A DNA stretch of 64,000 nucleotides from the NCBI RefSeq assembly GCF_030580865.1, contig NZ_JAUQSY010000003.1, positions 62,001-126,000 on the forward strand, in the 5' to 3' direction. Source of the stretch: Hymenobacter aranciens (GTDB taxonomy: Bacteria; Bacteroidota; Bacteroidia; Cytophagales; Hymenobacteraceae). Shown piece by piece: positions 1-7,471 of this stretch. How positions within the stretch are numbered: position 1 is the first letter of the stretch; every line of letters starts with the position of its first letter. The position numbers and the translations under genes were made by a program. Below the pieces are notes generated by a model. The model did no database searches, was not told the DNA's origin, and worked only from the letters and a program-made list of their open reading frames with translations.

Positions 1-230
1 AAGTATCGCGCGAGCACCAGGTGATTATGACCACCCACTCGCCGCAGACGCTGGACATCCTGAACCGCGACGAGCTGGACCGCATCAGCATCTGCGAGTA
101 CGTGCCGGGCAAGGGCACCCAGATGCGCCAGCTCAGCGCCGCCAAGCAGGCCAAGGCCCGCGCCTACCTGCGCGATGAAGGCTTTTTGAGCGAGTTCTGG
201 CGCTTCTCCAACCTCGAAGACCCCGACTAA
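1..230 (+). CDS. AAA/ABC-type ATPase, C-terminal end (partial)
   Basis: Only the last ~76 codons are present; the gene enters from the left edge in the frame of position 3. The segment QVIMTTHSPQTLDIL is the strand plus H-loop/switch region of OLD/AAA_21-type ABC ATPases, where the His of THSP senses the gamma-phosphate. The Walker motifs lie outside the window. The stop at 228-230 is 12 bp before the next gene, so the two are probably co-transcribed. Such ATPases commonly pair with a small TOPRIM or other nuclease gene in defence or DNA-repair modules. The ATPase family is well supported; the exact subfamily cannot be assigned from this fragment. Confidence 0.8.
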   Translation, partial: VSREHQVIMTTHSPQTLDILNRDELDRISICEYVPGKGTQMRQLSAAKQAKARAYLRDEGFLSEFWRFSNLEDPD

Positions 231-242
231 GCAGGCCCAGCC

Positions 243-848
243 ATGAGCAAAGCAGCTATTGCGCCCCGGTTTCGGGTGGGCCTGCTGGGCGAATCGCCCA
301 ACGACACGGTAGCGGTGGAGAAACTGCTGCTGCCGCGCTACGGGGCGCAGGGCGAGTTTATCACGATGGTCGATAACGTAACCGGCGACAACCTGGAAAC
401 ACAGGGGGCTTTCCGGCAATTGCGCCGCGAGTACCAATTGGAAAAGCCCAACCTCGTACTGGTCATCCGCGACCTTGACGACTTGGAAAAGCGCCGGGAC
501 CGGGTGAAATACCGGCGCCGATATAAGTTCTTCCGCAAAGTCGACAAACAAGTAGAAGGCAAAGGGCTATTCCTGCTCAACATCTACACCATCGAGGCGC
601 TGATTGCCGCCCACATCGAGAAGTTCAACGAGCACTACGGCTGCCACTGCGTCATCGAAGGGGACGTGATGAAGATTGAAAAGCCCATCGAGCTGCTGCG
701 GGCCGCCACGGCCGGCTGCAAAACCCATTACCTCGAAGGCCACTGCGGCGAGCTGCTGGCTAAAATGGACTACAATCGGCTGTTGGCCAACTGCCGCTAC
801 TTCCAGAAATTCGATACTGACTTTGCAGCCCGGCTACCGGGTGCCTGA
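243..848 (+). CDS. TOPRIM/DUF4276-like protein, partner of the upstream ATPase
   Basis: A 201-residue protein with no signal peptide. Features seen: an N-terminal strand and acidic motif (LLGESPNDT, Glu at about residue 17), a hydrophobic strand ending in an acidic cluster (LVLVIRDLDD, residues ~71-80), a basic Arg/Lys-rich stretch (~83-105), and a motif NIYTIEALIAAHIEKF resembling the 'E-A-W/L-L-A-D' signature of DUF4276/RloB-like TOPRIM proteins. Glu plus DxD is the arrangement of TOPRIM metal-binding residues. It follows the ATPase by 12 bp. By inference it is a nuclease-like partner in an OLD/AbiL-style two-gene system. The fold assignment is from motif pattern only. Confidence 0.5.
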   Translation: MSKAAIAPRFRVGLLGESPNDTVAVEKLLLPRYGAQGEFITMVDNVTGDNLETQGAFRQLRREYQLEKPNLVLVIRDLDDLEKRRDRVKYRRRYKFFRKVDKQVEGKGLFLLNIYTIEALIAAHIEKFNEHYGCHCVIEGDVMKIEKPIELLRAATAGCKTHYLEGHCGELLAKMDYNRLLANCRYFQKFDTDFAARLPGA

Positions 849-1532
849 TGCAGTGCCGGGTTCCACCACCAGCCGGTAGACCACGAAATGCGGGATTTTG
901 TAGGTTTTAAACCACTGCTCGACCGGCGTTTTGCTCTGGGCCAGGCTGCAGTAGAGCAGCATCCCGTCTTCCTCGTAGGGCAGCGTGTACACCAGGAAGG
1001 GCAGCTTCTGCCGCACCGGGAAGGTGTGGGTTTCGGTGGGCTGCTGGCCAGGGGCTAAAGCTTGCTGCAGCGGCTTATAGGGCCAGATATCGGCCCGCAA
1101 GCTATACTGGTCGGCGCGGCCGGGCACCGGCTGGAAGGTCTTTTTAGTGGAGCCGCCGGCAAAGAAAAACTGGTTTTCGAGGGCATTGCCGGGCGTTTGG
1201 CGGGCAAAGACGTCGAACCCGAACCGGCCCTGGGTATCGAAGCTGGTGAGCTGGCCGCCATCGCGCAGCAGCTCCTGCTCGGGGCCGGGCACGCCCTGGC
1301 GGTACTCCTGGTAGGTGAGGTGAAAGCGGTGGCCCGCCAGCCGGGGATGGTGGGCTGTCAGGTGTAGCTTCTCGACGTGCATGACGTGGCTCATGAGTTG
1401 GTGCAGCTCGGGGTTGTCGGAGCCGAAATGCAGCTGCACGGCCACGCTGTCGGGGGGCAGGAGCGGGGCCGACTGGGCCCAGGCGGTAGCCGGCAGCGCC
1501 AACATAGCCAGCCAGAAGTAAACGTGTTTCAT
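834..1532 (-). CDS. Secreted hypothetical protein
   Basis: A 232-residue protein with a clear Sec signal peptide (MKHVYFWLAMLALPATAWAQ, cleavage after AQA/AQ). The mature part (~210 residues) is rich in aromatic residues and beta-strand patterns; I recognise no family. Its last 15 bp overlap the end of the convergent TOPRIM-like gene, so it belongs to a different transcription unit. Likely periplasmic or outer-membrane associated. Confidence 0.7.
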   Translation of the reverse strand: MKHVYFWLAMLALPATAWAQSAPLLPPDSVAVQLHFGSDNPELHQLMSHVMHVEKLHLTAHHPRLAGHRFHLTYQEYRQGVPGPEQELLRDGGQLTSFDTQGRFGFDVFARQTPGNALENQFFFAGGSTKKTFQPVPGRADQYSLRADIWPYKPLQQALAPGQQPTETHTFPVRQKLPFLVYTLPYEEDGMLLYCSLAQSKTPVEQWFKTYKIPHFVVYRLVVEPGTASGTR

Positions 1533-1590
1533 AGAAAAAAGACAGGCTTGAAAGCCCGCCGCGAAGAAACATCACCGGCCGTAAGCAAAC

Positions 1591-1621
1591 GAGGGATTGC
1601 CGCGCAGTGCGGCAATCCCTC
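1591..1621 (-). terminator. Strong hairpin, probable transcription terminator
   Basis: A perfect 13-bp stem (GAGGGATTGCCGC / GCGGCAATCCCTC) with a 5-nt loop lies just downstream of the minus-strand gene ending at 1651. No long T-tract follows, which is common in this group. It would also separate this gene from the one starting at 1532. Confidence 0.65.
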
Positions 1622-1650
1622 GGGAAATAATTGCGGCGACGAGCTGCTAG

Positions 1651-2166
1651 TTACAGCTTATCCGTAATCTGCCGCGTCACCTGCTGGCCCAGGCGCAGGG
1701 CCTGAAACTCGGCCTGATTGGCGCGGATAGACAGCTTTTCGTCGAGCGTGAGCACGGAGCGCAGCTGCTCGTAGCGGGTGTTGAGCGAGGCCATGACGCT
1801 GGCGGCGGCGGTCCAGTCGGCGGCCTGCCAGCCCGAGCGCTTGTTGCGGGTTTGCTCCAGGAGCTGGTCGTAGGCGGCTACCAGGTTGGTGTTGGTGAGG
1901 CTGGAAACGGCGGTTTTTTTGCCCAGCGTTTTCGACACATCGGCGTCGGAGGCGGCCATCACGGCGCCGCGGGCTTCGGCCTCGGCGGCGGCGGCGGCGG
2001 GCACCGGCTCCGAGTAGCTGCGGGTGGTGCGCTTGGTGACTTTGCCGGTGGCGGGGTCGATGGTTTCGGTGACCTCGGTTACCTGGTGGGTGGCGGGGGC
2101 CGTTTGGGCCAGGGTGGCGAAGGGCAGGGCCAGCAGCAGGGCCGGGAGTACGTGCGAGAGTTTCAT
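1651..2166 (-). CDS. Secreted hypothetical protein, Ala/Thr-rich
   Basis: 171 residues from the ATG at 2166, chosen because it opens a good signal peptide (MKLSHVLPALLLALPFATLAQ); the open frame runs 71 codons further upstream without signal-like features. After the signal come a Thr/Val-rich segment with TGKVTKRTTR, a low-complexity Ala/Glu stretch (PAAAAAEAEAR), then a helical C-terminal half ending in TRQITDKL. No family recognised. Probably periplasmic. Confidence 0.65.
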   Translation of the reverse strand: MKLSHVLPALLLALPFATLAQTAPATHQVTEVTETIDPATGKVTKRTTRSYSEPVPAAAAAEAEARGAVMAASDADVSKTLGKKTAVSSLTNTNLVAAYDQLLEQTRNKRSGWQAADWTAAASVMASLNTRYEQLRSVLTLDEKLSIRANQAEFQALRLGQQVTRQITDKL

Positions 2167-2465
2167 GGGAATAATAGAAAAGTGCTTGCGGCCTTTAACG
2201 CAAAACCGGGGCCAGATGATGAAAACCGGGCGATAAACCGGCCGCCACCGGCTCCAAAAGGAAGAAATGTAAAGCCTGATGCCCGGCGGGTAACCAGCTG
2301 ACAGCAACAGGTGAAAGGATGAGCGGAGGGGCGTTTTTAAAATCCCCGGAACGCAATTCGCAGCATGGCCGGAGGGCACCGGCCGGGCGTACTTCGCATT
2401 CGCTAAGCCACCGGGGCCGGCTGCCCAGCCCCCGCCCCCCGGCCCTCACCTCACTTTCCTGACTT

Positions 2466-3158
2466 ATGGAAGCTGCCACCCCCAAACTGCCCCTCGCCCT
2501 CAAACTGGCCTTCACCGCCTTCCTGGCCGTGATGGTGCCGGTGTACTACGTCAACTACGGCCCCACCAACTTTCTTTACTTCTGCGACATTTCGTTGCTC
2601 TTGTGCCTCATCAGCATCTGGACCGAGCGGGCCCTGCCGGCCTCGATGGCGGCCGTGGGCATCCTGCTGCCGCAGGTGTTCTGGTGCCTCGACTTCCTGG
2701 GCGAGCTATTGGGGATGCGCTTGGTGGGCATGACGGGCTACATGTTCGACGCCAACCGCTCGCTGTTTCTGCGGGGGCTGTCGTTTTTCCACGGCTGGCT
2801 GCCGTTCCTGCTGCTGTTTCTGGTGAAGCGCCTGCGCTACGACGCCCGCGCCCTCTGGGCCTGGACCGGCCTGGCCTGGGGCCTGTGCCTGGTGGCCTAC
2901 TTCCTGCTGCCCGCCGCCGGCACCGTGCTGCCCGACCCTAAAATTCCGGTGAACGTCAACTACGTCTTCGGCTTCGACGACGCGCATCCGCAGACCTGGA
3001 TGTCGGCCCCGATGTATCTGCTGGTGTGGATGACGGGGCTGCTGGTGGTATTTTACCTGCCTACGCACCTGGTGCTGCGCCGGCTGTTTGGCCGCCCGGC
3101 CGGGCAGAAAAATCAAGTGGAGCCCGCCCGCCTCGGCGGGGAGCCGGTGCTGGGCTGA
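2466..3158 (+). CDS. Integral membrane protein of unknown function
   Basis: A 230-residue polytopic protein with about 6-7 hydrophobic segments (residues ~12-28, 35-50, 58-80, 98-118, 128-150, 185-205) and a hydrophilic tail ending in a basic stretch (RRLFGRPAGQKN). Conserved-looking motifs include YYVNYGPTNFLYFCD near the N-terminus and a His/Asp-containing loop before the last helix (NYVFGFDDAHPQTWM). No transporter signature is visible. The 299 bp before it is a divergent promoter region with the preceding minus-strand gene; I see no clear TAnnTTTG box there. Confidence 0.65.
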   Translation: MEAATPKLPLALKLAFTAFLAVMVPVYYVNYGPTNFLYFCDISLLLCLISIWTERALPASMAAVGILLPQVFWCLDFLGELLGMRLVGMTGYMFDANRSLFLRGLSFFHGWLPFLLLFLVKRLRYDARALWAWTGLAWGLCLVAYFLLPAAGTVLPDPKIPVNVNYVFGFDDAHPQTWMSAPMYLLVWMTGLLVVFYLPTHLVLRRLFGRPAGQKNQVEPARLGGEPVLG

Positions 3159-3262
3159 TTACGCGGGCTACTCCCTGGGCCTGAGCAAGCCCGGCTGCCG
3201 GAACCTGCCGCGTGGTCCGTCGGTTAGTATATTGCTTTCCAAACCAGTATTTCCGTTGTCCC

Positions 3263-3487
3263 ATGCGCCAGGAAACCCTCGCCGATGAAATTCCGCCCAT
3301 GCGCCCCGGGCGCCTGAATCTGTACTCTCCCGATGACATCAAGCGTTGGGGGGTAGAGCGTTTTTTAGATACTGTGTGCCGGAAGGAACCACTGGAAATT
3401 CCTGACCTGGGTTTTACGGAGGAAGAAAACCGGGCGATGGATGAGATTTTGCGTCAGGAACGAGAAGCCTCAGCCCGTGGTCTTTGA
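3263..3487 (+). CDS. Small antitoxin-like protein upstream of a PIN toxin
   Basis: 74 residues from the ATG at 3263. The sequence is acidic and helical (GFTEEENRAMDEILRQE near the end) with LYSPDDIKRWGVERFL in the middle. It overlaps the start of the downstream PIN-domain gene by up to 47 bp, the usual layout for an antitoxin translated before its toxin. No DNA-binding fold (AbrB, RHH, HTH) is obvious, so the antitoxin role rests on position and size. Confidence 0.55.
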   Translation: MRQETLADEIPPMRPGRLNLYSPDDIKRWGVERFLDTVCRKEPLEIPDLGFTEEENRAMDEILRQEREASARGL

Positions 3488-3884
3488 TACCAATGCTGTT
3501 ATTGCACATGTACGTCGGCAGCAGCGTTTGCCGGTACGTGCGGTGCTGCCTATTGTAGTGATTGGCGAATTGAAAGCCTTCGCGTTGAAAAGCAATTGGG
3601 GCTACCAGCGCGTAGAATTTCTGGAATACCTTCTTGAAGAATGCCCGGCCGTTGCGATAATAGATTCTATGACCGACCTCTACGCTCGCTTGGATGCCTA
3701 TAGCCAAGGAAAGTTGTCTGGCCTGCCTCTGCCCTACGGGCTTACGGCGCGTAATATGGGTAAGAATGACCTATGGATAGCAGCTACTGCTCTTTATCTG
3801 GACATGCCACTTCACACGGCTGATAAAGACTTTGACCATCTGCTACCGTTAGGCCTGACTTTGGTGCGGGAGCCTTTTAAGTAA
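3441..3884 (+). CDS. PIN-domain protein, VapC-like toxin
   Basis: A 147-residue PIN nuclease. Seen: first acidic motif VVFDTNAVIAH (Asp and Asn for Mg2+), a central Glu in VIGELKAF, the third motif GKNDLWIAATALYLDM with Asp, and TADKDFDHL near the C-terminus, giving the four acidic residues of an RNase-type PIN site. The ATG at 3441 overlaps the upstream gene by 47 bp; an in-frame GTG at 3477 would start directly before FDTN and cut the overlap to 11 bp, so the start is uncertain. By family, such proteins cleave tRNA or rRNA until neutralised by the antitoxin. Confidence 0.8.
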   Translation: MRFCVRNEKPQPVVFDTNAVIAHVRRQQRLPVRAVLPIVVIGELKAFALKSNWGYQRVEFLEYLLEECPAVAIIDSMTDLYARLDAYSQGKLSGLPLPYGLTARNMGKNDLWIAATALYLDMPLHTADKDFDHLLPLGLTLVREPFK

Positions 3885-3890
3885 AAGTGA

Positions 3891-5039
3891 TTAAGCGGTA
3901 GCCTGCTGTAGATGCTCTGCCAGCGCCGCCCGCACCCGGCGCAAATCCTCGTCGGTCATGGCCGTGCCGCTGGGCAGGCACAGGCCGCGCTCAAACAGGT
4001 CGGCGCACACTTCGCCGCCGTACATGGGCGCGTCGGCAAAGAGCGGCTGCAGGTGCAGCGGCTTCCAGAGCGGGCGGCTTTCGATGTTGTGGGTTTCGAG
4101 GTGCTGGCGCAGGCTTTCGGGCGTGGCCGTCGTCTCGGCCGGGTTTAGCAGGATGGTGGTCAGCCAGCGGTTGGAGTGGCTGCCGGGGCGCTCGGTAGCG
4201 GGCGCCACGGTGAGGCCCGGCAGGCCCGCCAGGTGCTCGCGGTACCAGTTGAAAATCTGGCGGCGGCGCTTCACGCGGTCGTCCAGCAGCTCCATCTGGC
4301 CGCGGCCGATGCCGGCCAGGATGTTGCTCAGACGGTAGTTGTAGCCCAGCTGCGAGTGCTGGTAATAAGGCGCCTCGTCCTTGGCCTGGGTAGCCAGGAA
4401 GCGGGCCCGCTCGGCCAGGGCGCGGTCGTAGGTGACAAGCGCGCCGCCGCCGCTGGTGGTCAAAATCTTGTTGCCATTAAAGGAAAACACCCCAATGTGG
4501 CCAAAGCCCCCCAGCGGCTGCAGCTGCCACGCCGAGCCCAGCGCCTCGGCCGCATCTTCCAGCACGGGCAGGTCGAATTCCTGCGCCACGGCCAGCAGCT
4601 CGGGCAGCAGCGCGGGCATACCGTAGAGGTGCACCAGCAACAGGGCTTTGGGCTTTTTGCCCCGGGCCAGGCGGTCCGTGATGGCCTCGCGCAGCCGTAC
4701 CGGGCACATATTCCAGGTTTCGGCCTCGCTATCCACGAATACCGGCGTGGCCCCGCAGTACACGATGGGGTTGGCCGTAGCCACGAAGGTGAAGGACGGG
4801 CACAGCACTTCGTCGCCCGGGCCCACGCCCAGCAGCAGCAGCCCCAGGTGCAGGGCCGCCGTGCCCGAGCTCAGCGCCACGCAGTAGGGCACGCCCGCCG
4901 CCGCACAGATATCGGTCTCGAAACCCGTCAGGTTGGGGCCGGCGGGGGCTACCCAGTTGTCCTCAATAGCCTTGTTTACATAATTCAGCTCGTGCCGCCC
5001 CAGGTGCGGCGGGGAAAGGTAGAGGCGGTCGTAACGCAT
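3891..5039 (-). CDS. DegT/DnrJ/EryC1 sugar aminotransferase (PglE-like)
   Basis: A 382-residue, full-length PLP-dependent aminotransferase. It has the family's ALSSGTAALHL phosphate-binding motif (~residues 55-65), ED of LEDAAEALG (~161), and the Schiff-base lysine at about residue 191 in SFNGNKILTTSGGG. It would transfer an amino group to C4 of a UDP-4-keto-6-deoxy-HexNAc. The next two minus-strand genes upstream are a PglD-like acetyltransferase and a PglC-like phosphosugar transferase, so the three encode the late steps of a bacillosamine-type sugar and its attachment to the lipid carrier. Confidence 0.88.
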   Translation of the reverse strand: MRYDRLYLSPPHLGRHELNYVNKAIEDNWVAPAGPNLTGFETDICAAAGVPYCVALSSGTAALHLGLLLLGVGPGDEVLCPSFTFVATANPIVYCGATPVFVDSEAETWNMCPVRLREAITDRLARGKKPKALLLVHLYGMPALLPELLAVAQEFDLPVLEDAAEALGSAWQLQPLGGFGHIGVFSFNGNKILTTSGGGALVTYDRALAERARFLATQAKDEAPYYQHSQLGYNYRLSNILAGIGRGQMELLDDRVKRRRQIFNWYREHLAGLPGLTVAPATERPGSHSNRWLTTILLNPAETTATPESLRQHLETHNIESRPLWKPLHLQPLFADAPMYGGEVCADLFERGLCLPSGTAMTDEDLRRVRAALAEHLQQATA

Positions 5040-5046
5040 GGGTTTT

Positions 5047-5179
5047 TAATTAATAATTAAGAATTAATAATGAATAAGGGGAGAGGGAAGTGAGCTAACG
5101 GACACGAAACGTAGCTGCATGGCAAATACATAGTCTGTCAGGCGTTGCACACTTAATTATTAATTCTCAATTATTAATT
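5047..5179. repeat. AT-rich inverted repeat, TTAATAATTAA family
   Basis: Stuttering copies of AATTAATAATTAA at 5047-5071 face inverted copies at 5150-5179. They lie in the 138-bp gap between two genes of the same operon and are very AT-rich against a GC-rich genome. A related copy is at 62211-62247. The right arm reaches the stop codon of the PglD-like gene. Confidence 0.7.
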
Positions 5180-5864
5180 AAAGAATTGCCCTCGCTGGTA
5201 CGCCCACGGCCGTGATGCCGGCCGGCAGGTCGCGCACGGCCACGGCGCCGGCGCCCACGATAGTACCCGCGCCCACCCGCACGCCCTGGATGACCGTGGC
5301 ATTGGTGCCCAGGTACACGCCGGTCTCGAGCCGGGCCGCGCCGCCTACGTTGGCGTGCGGCATGAGGGAGCAGAAGTCGGCCAGCGCGGCATCGTGGCCC
5401 AGGGTACAGCCCAGGTTCAGCAGTACGAAGCGGCCCAGTTGGATGTCGGTGGTGAGGATGCAGCCCTGCTGCACAATGCAGCCCTCGGCCAATTGCAGGT
5501 TCTGGTAGGGCTCGTGGGCCACGCCGGGGTGTAGCAGGGTGGGGAAAAACAGCTTGGGCGAGGTCAGGCGGCTTACCACGGCGGCGCGGCCGGCGCTGCT
5601 GCCCACGGCCACGGCCACGTGCAGCGGCTCGCGCGCGGCGTTGAGGTCGGCGGCGGTGCCGAGGTAGGGGAGGCCCGCCACGGTAGCAGCGGCCGGGGCC
5701 ACGTCGTCGTAGAAGCCCCGTAGCTCCCAGAGCGGCGCGGTGGCGGCTTCGTTGATTTGGTGGATGAGTACGGCTACCTCGCGGCCCAGCCCCCCGGCCC
5801 CAAAAATCACCAGCGGCAGGGCGGCGTCAAAGCTGTCGTATTCGGGGAAGAAAAGTTGGCTCAT
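5178..5864 (-). CDS. Sugar O/N-acyltransferase, left-handed beta-helix (PglD-like)
   Basis: 228 residues from the ATG at 5864, chosen because the upstream in-frame codons lie within an intergenic repeat. The N-terminal UDP-sugar-binding Rossmann part shows LVIFGAGGLGREVAVLI (~residues 18-34). The C-terminal part carries hexapeptide repeats of a left-handed beta-helix (GCIVQQGCILTTDIQLG, then GTNATVIQGVRVGAGTIVG) and ends with the typical VGVPARAIL. It would N-acetylate the 4-amino sugar made by the adjacent aminotransferase, using acetyl-CoA. Confidence 0.85.
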   Translation of the reverse strand: MSQLFFPEYDSFDAALPLVIFGAGGLGREVAVLIHQINEAATAPLWELRGFYDDVAPAAATVAGLPYLGTAADLNAAREPLHVAVAVGSSAGRAAVVSRLTSPKLFFPTLLHPGVAHEPYQNLQLAEGCIVQQGCILTTDIQLGRFVLLNLGCTLGHDAALADFCSLMPHANVGGAARLETGVYLGTNATVIQGVRVGAGTIVGAGAVAVRDLPAGITAVGVPARAIL

Positions 5865-5893
5865 GGGTAGGAGAAGTCGGCAATCTGGGTACA

Positions 5894-5993
5894 AAAGAAC
5901 GTCATGCAGAGCGCAGCGAAGCATCTCGCGTGCAGCGGTAATCAATTACTACCACAGGTGAGATGCTTCGCTGCGCTCTGCATGACGTTCTTT
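5894..5993. repeat. Perfect 33-bp inverted repeat, GTCATGCAGAGCGCAGCGAA family
   Basis: Arms 5894-5926 and 5961-5993 are exact reverse complements, separated by 34 bp. The right arm abuts the stop codon of the PglC-like gene at 5994. The same family occurs at 12779, 14628, 23539 and 24644. It probably folds as RNA and may act as terminator or stability element. Confidence 0.85.
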
Positions 5994-6614
5994 TTACTTC
6001 TTTACCTGTTCTATCTCAGCACTCCCCACAAACCGCTCGGCTGGCGCGTACGCCCCCGCCGGCTGCTCCCGCGCCAGCACATGCCGCAGCGTCAGCCAGA
6101 GAATACGCAAATCGAGCGCCCAGCCCCGGTGCGCCACGTACCAGGCATCGAGGCGAAATTTCTCTTCCCAGCTCAGGGCATTGCGCCCGTGTACCTGGGC
6201 CCAGCCGGTGATGCCCGGCCGTACCTCGTGGCGCACGGCCTGGGCGGGGGAGTAGAGCGGCAGGTACTCGGGCAGTAAAGGCCTGGGGCCGATGAGACTC
6301 AGCTCGCCGCGCAGCACGTTCCAGAGCTGGGGCAGCTCGTCGAGGCTGCTGCGGCGCAGGCTGCGGCCCAGGGTGGTGAGGCGCTGCTCGTCGGGCAATA
6401 ATTGGCCGGCGGCGTCGCGCTGCTGCGTCATGGAGCGGAATTTTACGATGTCGAACAACCGCCCGTGTCGCCCCGCCCGCCGCTGCCGGAACAGCACCGG
6501 CCGCAGCCCGCCCAGCCAGGCCACCACCGCCGTGGTTAGCAGCACCGGAGCCAGCAACAGCAAGCCCAGCGCGGCGGCCGTGAAGTCGAAAAGGCGTTTG
6601 GTGCGCTCGTACAT
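5994..6614 (-). CDS. Undecaprenyl-phosphate phosphosugar transferase (PglC-like)
   Basis: A 206-residue monotopic phosphoglycosyl transferase of the bacterial sugar transferase family. It has the N-terminal re-entrant hydrophobic helix (KRLFDFTAAALGLLLLAPVL), the catalytic Asp-Glu pair in RSSLDELPQLWNVL, the signature GPRPLLPEYLPLY, and the C-terminal GRNALSWEEKFRLD typical of PglC rather than larger WbaP-type enzymes. It would transfer a phospho-diNAcBac-like sugar to undecaprenyl phosphate at the inner face of the inner membrane. It is the first gene of the three-gene pgl-like set and diverges from ispE. Confidence 0.88.
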   Translation of the reverse strand: MYERTKRLFDFTAAALGLLLLAPVLLTTAVVAWLGGLRPVLFRQRRAGRHGRLFDIVKFRSMTQQRDAAGQLLPDEQRLTTLGRSLRRSSLDELPQLWNVLRGELSLIGPRPLLPEYLPLYSPAQAVRHEVRPGITGWAQVHGRNALSWEEKFRLDAWYVAHRGWALDLRILWLTLRHVLAREQPAGAYAPAERFVGSAEIEQVKK

Positions 6615-6618
6615 AGCT

Positions 6619-6626
6619 TAAGTTTG
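6619..6626 (+). promoter_or_regulatory. TAnnTTTG -7 box upstream of ispE
   Basis: TAAGTTTG matches the Bacteroidota -7 consensus exactly, 20 bp before the ispE start. The short gap between ispE and the divergent pgl gene leaves little room for other signals. Confidence 0.55.
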
Positions 6627-6646
6627 CCCCGAAATTACCACCCGCC

Positions 6647-7471
6647 ATGCTCACCTTCCCCAACGCCAAGCTCAACCTCGGCCTCTACGTCACGGCCCGG
6701 CGGCCCGACGGCTACCACACCCTGGAGTCGGCCTTCGTGCCGCTGCCTTGGTGCGACGCCCTAGAGCTGGTGCCCGCGCCCGCCAACCAGTCCAGCAGTC
6801 TGGCCCTCACCGGCCGCCCCATCCCCGGCGACCCCGCCACCAACCTCTGCCTGCGCGCCTACGAGCTGCTGAAAGCCGATTTTCCCGCGTTGCCGCCGGT
6901 GCAGCTACACCTGCACAAAATCGTACCTATCGGCGCCGGCCTGGGCGGCGGCTCGGCCGACGCCGCCTTCGCCCTGAAGCTGGTGAACAGCGAATTTGAC
7001 CTGGGTTTGAGCGAGGATGCGCTGGAAAGTTACGCCCGCCGCCTGGGCGCCGACTGCGCCTTTTTCATTCGCAACCAGCCCGTGCTGGCCGTGGAAAAGG
7101 GTGACGTATTTGAGCCGCTGGACCTGAATCTGAAAGGCACCGCCTGCGCCGTTATTTACCCCGGCCTGCACATCAGCACGGCCGAGGCCTACGGCCGCAT
7201 CACGCCCCGCCCGCCGCAGCACGAGTTACGCGCCGCCCTGGCCCAGCCGATGGCAACCTGGCGCGACACGGTCAGCAATGATTTTGAGGAGGCCCTGACG
7301 CCGCACTACCCGGTGCTGGGCGAAATCAAGCAGCTGCTCTACGCGGCCGGGGCCACGTATGCCAGCCTGTCGGGCTCCGGCTCGGCCGTTTATGGCCTGT
7401 TTTCCGGTCATGAAACGGTGCCGTCGTTGTCAGCCAAGGACGACTATTTACTCTGGACGGGCCTGCTGTAG
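6647..7471 (+). CDS. ispE: 4-diphosphocytidyl-2-C-methyl-D-erythritol kinase
   Basis: A 274-residue GHMP-family kinase. Seen: N-terminal PNAKLNLGLYV with the conserved Lys, GYHTLESAF, the ATP-binding glycine motif PIGAGLGGGSADAAFAL (~residues 93-109), Asp in GADCAFF, and the C-terminal SGSGSAVYGLF. It phosphorylates CDP-methylerythritol in the MEP pathway of isoprenoid synthesis, in the cytoplasm. Length is normal for the family. Its last 24 bp overlap the end of the convergent transporter gene. Confidence 0.95.
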   Translation: MLTFPNAKLNLGLYVTARRPDGYHTLESAFVPLPWCDALELVPAPANQSSSLALTGRPIPGDPATNLCLRAYELLKADFPALPPVQLHLHKIVPIGAGLGGGSADAAFALKLVNSEFDLGLSEDALESYARRLGADCAFFIRNQPVLAVEKGDVFEPLDLNLKGTACAVIYPGLHISTAEAYGRITPRPPQHELRAALAQPMATWRDTVSNDFEEALTPHYPVLGEIKQLLYAAGATYASLSGSGSAVYGLFSGHETVPSLSAKDDYLLWTGLL

